Of a stretch of DNA of 64,000 bases, positions 59,131-64,000 are shown piece after piece. Source of the stretch: Dendrobium chrysotoxum (taxonomy: Eukaryota > Streptophyta > Magnoliopsida > Asparagales > Orchidaceae); NCBI GenBank assembly GCA_019925795.1, contig CM034305.1:68684573-68748572 (forward strand), given 5' to 3'. A model generated the notes under the pieces. That model worked only from the letters and a program-made list of their open reading frames with translations. It was not told the origin of the DNA and did no database searches. Position 1 is the first letter of the stretch. Each line of letters starts with the position of its first letter. The position numbers and the translations under genes were made by a program.

Positions 59131-60430
59131 TGATATTCCTCATTTGATTTTTGTTCCTCCTAGACTCTTTCTTTAAAATTATGATGTATTGTCATTTGAT
59201 ATAAGCTACAAGGAACTTGAACCTTCTGACTAATCACTTCTAATTACAACGCTACCAAAAATCCAATCAATTCATTCTCTTGAACTAACATCCAATTGGC
59301 ATGTCTACTGGATTTTCTATTCGGTGCATCAACCACTACATTAGTTTTTCCCGGACAATATTGGATATTCATATCATAATCTTTGATCAATTATAACCAT
59401 CACTAATACCTCAAATTCAATTCCTTCTGGGTGAAAATATATTTAAAACACTTGTGATTTGTAAATACCTCGCACCTCGTAGCATATAAATTATATCTCC
59501 AAATCTTCAAAGCAAAATACAATTGCAGCCAACTCTAGGTCATGTGTCAGATAAATCTTTTCATAGTGTTTCAATTGTCTGAAAGTACACAAACCAACCC
59601 TTTTAAAGATGCATCGTTGGAAATCTGAAAGCCCTCAGTAGCCAAAGGAATGGTTAACACAAGTGCTGATGTTATGCATTTCCATTCGACTGACCATTCA
59701 AATTTCACCTCCTTCCTAATTAGCTTTGGATAGAGGCAAAGCAATTAGAGAAAACCCCTTCACAAATCGTCTATAGTAATCTGCTAAGCCAAGAAAACTC
59801 CTAATCTTCGTTACACTGGTGGGTCTTGGCTACTCAACTACTGCTTTCACCTTTTCAGGATCCACAACTATGCCTTCACCACTAATAATGTGCCCCAAAA
59901 ATACAATTCTCTTTAACCAAAACTGATATTTGAAAAACATAGCGAACTTATATTCTCTAAGCAAACCCAAAACAATCCTCAAATGATTAGCAAGCACTTT
60001 TTTAGTCTTGAAATATATCAATATATCCTTAATAAAAACTATCACAAATTGATCCAAATGAGGTCTAAAAATTTTATTCATCATATCAATAAAAATTGTT
60101 GGGACATTTGTCACTCCAAATGGCCAGAACAAAAAATCCCTAATGTCTATATTGGGTGCCAAAGGCCGTCTTTTGAATGTCACTTTCTTTCACTCTGACT
60201 TGGTGATATCCAAACCTCACGTCAATTCATGAGAATACTGAAGCTCATACTAACTGATCAAATAAATCATCGATCCTCAATAGAAGATATTTGTTTTTTG
60301 ATAGTTACCCTGTTTAACTCCCTATAATCAATACAAAGCTGCATAGATCGGTTCTTCTTTTTAACAAACAATACTGGTGCACTCCAGGGATGTACTAGGT
60401 CTTATAAAATCCTTCTCAATAAACTCAGAT
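59131..60430 (-). pseudogene. Del/Tekay reverse transcriptase and RNase H, catalytic motif lost
   Basis: The open piece 59830-60183 reads FWPFGVTNVPTIFIDMMNKI, FRPHLDQFVIVFIKDILIYF and RIVFLGHIISGEGIVVDPEK. In intact relatives the catalytic box is YIDDIL; here it is FIKDIL, so the first catalytic Asp of the DD pair is replaced by Lys and the enzyme would be dead even without the frame breaks. RNase H remnants (about 59400-59700) are poor. Confidence 0.85.
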
Positions 60431-60683
60431 AATTGACTTTTCAATTTATGCAATCAATTCTTAAAACTCTTTAATGGTCATTCTATATGGTATTTTCACA
60501 AGTGATGTGATTCCAGGTTAAACATCAATTGCAAATTCTATCTGCCTCTTTGGAGGTAAACTGACAAGCTCTTCTAAGAACACATGCAAACTCATTCACC
60601 AATGAAATGGCCTTAATGTCACCATTTCTCTCCTTACAAATGTCTACCTTAGTCAGAAAAATCAATTCACCGGTTTTCATACA

Positions 60684-61085
60684 TTAATTCACCTTGATAG
60701 AACTAAGCACAGATGAACTCACTCCCTTGTCACATTGAAAGCAAAACATCTCATCTTCAAGCAAATCAAATCGAACTCCACTCTTCCAACACTCAAAAGT
60801 AAAAAAATATTTCACCAGCCAATGCATACCCAAAATCATCTCAAACTCAGCTATGGGTAAGATAATTAATTCAGATCTTAACTTTGTACGGGATATCATA
60901 ATATCAATCAAACATGAAGCACTAGCAAACATACAATCACTAGTCAGCAATTGAATACTCAGGCCAGGAGTGAACATAATAGGTTCCAATTGCAAATTAC
61001 CACAGAGAATTTCAAATATAAACGAGTGTGAAGCACTAAAATCAAAAAGTACTCGAGCAGAATATCTAATATAATAATCAAACCT
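60684..61085 (-). pseudogene. Del/Tekay aspartic protease, active site altered
   Basis: Minus-strand codons at about 61020-61080 read ARVLFDFSASHSFIF where the family has a D-S/T-G-A-T/S-HSFI active site, so the catalytic triad is changed to D-F-S. The open piece 60684-60995 holds the C-terminal half, ending in FEMILGMHWLVKYFFTFECW (family: DVILGMDWL). It lies between gag and RT as expected. Confidence 0.8.
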
Positions 61086-61189
61086 ATTACCCCATCTGGT
61101 AGCTTCTGAGTTTCATGGGGTGTTAAAGCAAACACTCAAATTGGAATATTCTGGTATTGCCACCCGAGGCTTCTCCCTTTTCCTTCAGT

Positions 61190-62870
61190 GTTAATCTTGC
61201 ACATCTATACTACTCTAACTATTGAATATCCCTCTGCTCTTTACCTCTCTGAACATTTTGGAATAGTTTCTCATTATATGTCAGGGCTCTCCAAAGATGT
61301 AGCATCGTCCTGAATTCCTCGAGCATTTCCTTGCATAAGGCTTCCCATATATAGTGCAAGTTGGTGTCATGCACAAGCCTCCTAGTTGTTGTTGTTGCTG
61401 CCCTTGAATAATTTTTGGTTTCTTAAACTGACCTCCTAAACCATCCTAAGTCCTCATCTGACCACCTATCTCCCATCTTTATTTCACCATTTTCAAATCT
61501 TTATCCAATAATAGGGCACTATCAACCAGTTCAAAAAAAATCCTTGATGCGCAAAGGAATAAGAGGTTGTCGTTATTGATTTCTCAAACCCATAAAAACC
61601 TGTAACATTTCTCCATCGGAGTACTAATAAGCTATGGAGCATATCTTGACAAAGATATAAATTCTGCTTATACTGAATTACCATCTTAATTCCCTGAATT
61701 AGATTTAGGGGTGTCAAAACGGGTCGACGGGCCAAGTTTGGGTTGAACCTGAGTTGATCCGAGTCTAAACGGGTCAACCCGAACCCGACACGACCCGCAG
61801 ACCCATTTTGATTCAAAAACGGGCGAGTGCGATGGCAGGCGATGCGATGAGCGGTGAGGTCGAGCATGTCCGGGGAGCGAACTTGAGTGGTTGAGCCGTG
61901 AGGACTGCGGCGTCTGGCGTCCGTCTATGTCCGGGAAGCTGGCGGCAACCGCATCGGCCAAATTTGAGATGTGCGGATTGGATGGAGCCATGGAGGGACG
62001 AAGTGGTGGGGCGAATTGAGGCCGCAGACATGCGAGGTAATGACGATGGGGTGACGGGGCGAACTGGCAGGCGACAGCATGAGAGCGTTAGGCGAACTGT
62101 ACGGCAGGCGACGGCATGAGATGGGGCGTTAGGCGAACTGTACGGCAGGCGAGGCGACCACAGTCAGGCCGACAAGGCGAACTGGCAGGCGATTGGGTGC
62201 GCTTCTTTCCCGGTCGTTTTCAGGTTTCCAAGTCAACTCGGACCCGACCCGGATTTATAACCGTGTAGGATTACCGAACCTGAACCTGAACCCAACCCAT
62301 ATGGAAAATAGGTTAACCCGAACCTGAAATTTTCCAGGTCGAGTCTAGGTCGAGTTTCAGGTCGTGTAAAATTTTGACACCGCTAATCAGACTCACAACT
62401 CTCTTGTATAATATGTCTGGCAGGAGGAGGAACATATCAATATCTAAACACTTATTCAAACTCCTCCCAAGGGATCAACTCCTCGGGCCTACTATCAAAT
62501 ATCTCCAGATGCTGATCTCTCCACCACCTTTCCACTCCCCCTCCAATACAAAAATAGTTGGACACCCTTCTTTCATTAGGACATTTCATTCCAATTAGGA
62601 TCTTTTCAATCATAATCAACCAGTCTTCAACAGCTCTAGCATTCACGCCTCCCTTAAATAGAGGTGGCTTCTAACTCTAGAATAACTTTAGATACTTATC
62701 TATCTCCACATTCAAAGGAATATTGGTATTGTTGCTAGGAATGGTAAGTACTACTAACACAACTACCAATGGTGGTAAAGCTGTAGCGGCAGGTCCAGTT
62801 GATCAAACGAAGGATTGCATTTTCTCCATCATCTGAATCATCATTTGCAGCATCAACATCTACAACATCA
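61190..62870 (-). pseudogene. Del/Tekay gag, split by a hAT-like element
   Basis: The 5' part (62452-62646 and upstream to about 62860) reads GGVNARAVEDWLIMIEKILI, KCPNERRVSNYF and ERWWRDQHLEIF, the retrotransposon gag domain. After the inserted element (61706-62385), the 3' part (about 61250-61400) has CTIYGKPYARKC followed by CYIFGEP.HIMRNY, two decayed CCHC-like knuckles. Several stops are present. Confidence 0.75.
61706..62385. mobile_element. 680-bp non-autonomous hAT-like element
   Basis: The ends are inverted: TAGGGGTGTCAAAA at the start and TTTTGACACCGCTA at the end (one mismatch inside the first ten bases plus). The 8-bp flanks ATTAGATT (61698-61705) and ATCAGACT (62386-62393) agree at six positions, as expected of an aged 8-bp hAT target duplication. 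Near both ends are GGGTCAACCCGAACC-type GGGT/ACCC words. The GC-rich middle has a 41-bp tandem repeat (GCGTTAGGCGAACTGTACGG at 62085 and 62126). No transposase; frames of 72-101 codons across it are not genes. Confidence 0.8.
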
Positions 62871-62897
62871 TTGATAGGACTGGGCCCACAGTGGAGC

Positions 62898-63113
62898 TCA
62901 AAGGTTCCTGAACTGCATCAATACTCCCCACCCAAAAGTCACCTTATCCTCAAGGTGGAAAGATGAAAAATGCTTCGGGATAGTATTGTAGGTCTCCCAT
63001 GTCGCTTCATACTCTGGTAAATCCTTCCAATTGATTAGCATCTCCCCGATCCCATTGTCTCCTTGGCACACCTTTTTCTCCTCTGGACTCATTAATTTAA
63101 ATCTAACTGTCAA
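62898..63113 (-). pseudogene. Chromodomain tail of a different chromovirus
   Basis: The open frame reads MLINWKDLPEYEATWETYNT, then IPKHFSSFHLEDKVTFGWGV. The phrase W..LP..EATWE......FP.FHLEDKV is the C-terminal chromodomain of Reina-like chromoviruses and differs from the Del-type one at 57.8 kb. It sits immediately before the gag of the Del/Tekay element on the same strand, with no LTR between. No other part of its parent element is seen in the window. Confidence 0.75.
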
Positions 63114-63601
63114 TTAATTGATATGGGTCGACCCCAATTATTGCTTAGTTGGGTATCAGTCTTAATTCAAGCCAAACTGCCAACCAATTAGTATCAGTCT
63201 TTATCTTCCATATTAACAATCAGCATTCCAACCAACCTCCCAACTAGCCTCCCTCCCTTACATGCAAATGCTACATTTTTTATCAATATCGTGTAAAAAA
63301 TGCAGTAATTCATAAAATGCATGGAAATCTACCAAATTTGTATATTATATATTTACTTCAAAAAAATCATATTTTCTAGTTTAACCAGTAAACATTCAAT
63401 ATACTGTCAAAATACTCGACTTGATGACATCTATCACATACGAAAAGTTATGTGGTGAAAGTTTGCTAAAAATTAAGATATCACAAATTTTGCAAGTTTT
63501 GACTAAATTAAAATGCATAAAATACAAAATATATAAAATTTTTGAAATAAAAATAGAGTAATGGTTCCTTCCAATGAAATGAGCAACTTTCTCAACAGGG
63601 T
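63114..63601. other. AT-rich stretch, nothing seen
   Basis: No feature recognised between the chromodomain fragment and the LINE tail. Confidence 0.35.
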
Positions 63602-64000
63602 CAACAACAACAACATCAAGCCTTTATCCCACTGTGGGGTCAGCTACATGAATCTTTTTTCTCTATTATGCCCTGTTAAGAGTCAAATTCTCACTTAAAT
63701 CTAATAAAGAAAGGTCATTTTTACTATTTTCTAACCAAGTCTTTTTAGGTCTACCTCTACCTTTCTTAACATAAGTCAAATATAATACATCTACTTTCCC
63801 AACCGGATCATTGAAAGGCCGTTGTTTTATGTGACCAAACCATCAAAGGCGACTCTCTTTAATCTTATGTTCTATTGGAGCTACTCCAACCTTTTCACTT
63901 ATATGCTCATTTTGTATCATGTCTCTGAGAGTAAAGCAACTCAACCACCTAAGCATCCTCATCTCTGCAAACTTAACTTAATATTATGCTTCTCTTTTAA
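63602..64000 (-). mobile_element. LINE (same family) with TTG tail, running off the window
   Basis: CAACAACAACAACATCAAGC is the complement of the LINE 3' end. It is followed by CTTTATCCCACTGTGGGGTC and the complement of the RLRWFGHIKRR, VGVAPIE and MRMLRWLSC codons up to the end of the window. Same family as at 23.4, 46.6 and 55.3 kb. The 5' end lies outside the window. Confidence 0.88.

Larger units (their letters stand above)
56135..62870 (-). mobile_element. Decayed Ty3/Gypsy chromovirus, Del/Tekay lineage
   Basis: Order on the minus strand: gag, protease, RT, RNase H, integrase, chromodomain, polypurine tract, LTR. A chromodomain after the integrase and the CGAGGAC.AAATTC pol end point to Del/Tekay. 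All domains are broken and two catalytic sites (protease, RT) are altered, so the copy is old. A hAT-like element is nested in gag. Confidence 0.85.

Noticed and set aside
61686..62119. Arg/Ser/Pro-rich frames of 72-124 codons
   Set aside because: They lie inside the hAT-like non-autonomous element and its GC-rich tandem repeat.

Overview
The window reads as nuclear DNA of a flowering plant. It is AT-rich and gene-poor, the one multi-exon gene has plant-like GT-AG introns, and most of the sequence is plant-type transposable element remains (Copia/Sirevirus-like, Ty3 Tat and Del/Tekay, LINEs with TTG tails, CACTA, hAT and Harbinger-like elements, an ULP1-carrying element). I cannot place the species. 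Only two host genes can be supported. One is an intronless gene for the small mitoribosomal protein mS38 (AURKAIP1/COX24 family) at 18612-19031 (+). The other is a multi-exon NDT1-type mitochondrial-carrier (NAD transporter) gene at 50598-54125 (-), whose first exon is not visible and whose first visible exon carries a one-base frameshift.

Layout. 1-6230: repeat-rich DNA with the tail of a Sirevirus-like LTR (to 1075) and a 382-bp CACTA-type element (1995-2376, TSD AAA). 6235-14300: a decayed minus-strand Copia element with 3' LTR, polypurine tract, RNase H, RT, integrase, protease and gag, all riddled with stops. 14350-18000: arrays of TACACA/TGTGTA palindromes and a decayed ULP1 (C48) protease gene with a 208-bp tandem duplication. 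18251-18459: a TTA-flanked MITE in the mS38 upstream region. 21560-22090: a Ty3 gag relic. 22980-24285: a third LTR of the same Copia family, split by a 5'-truncated LINE with a 9-bp TSD. 24645-27190: a dispersed repeat and GC-rich tandem arrays. 27200-36220: a minus-strand Tat-lineage Ty3 element with two RNase H domains. 36240-37925: a second, plus-strand fragment of the same family abutting it head to head. 38000-47450: non-coding retroelement-like DNA with a hairpin array, tandem duplications, an inverted copy of the 24.6-kb repeat, a CT/AT microsatellite and another LINE.

47450-50597 looks empty. 50598-54125 is the carrier gene. Beyond it come a LINE with a 14-bp TSD, a minus-strand Del/Tekay chromovirus (about 56.2-62.9 kb) interrupted by a 680-bp hAT-like element, a foreign chromodomain tail and a fourth LINE running off the end.

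The two host genes are unrelated apart from both products acting in mitochondria; nothing suggests they work together. The rest is nested transposon history. The most unusual non-coding signals are paired palindromes in the Copia LTRs, a short hairpin repeated with changed but still pairing stems, and the reading-frame break in the carrier gene. I see no convincing new protein system. All homology calls are by eye from sequence and knowledge of the families; nothing was searched.
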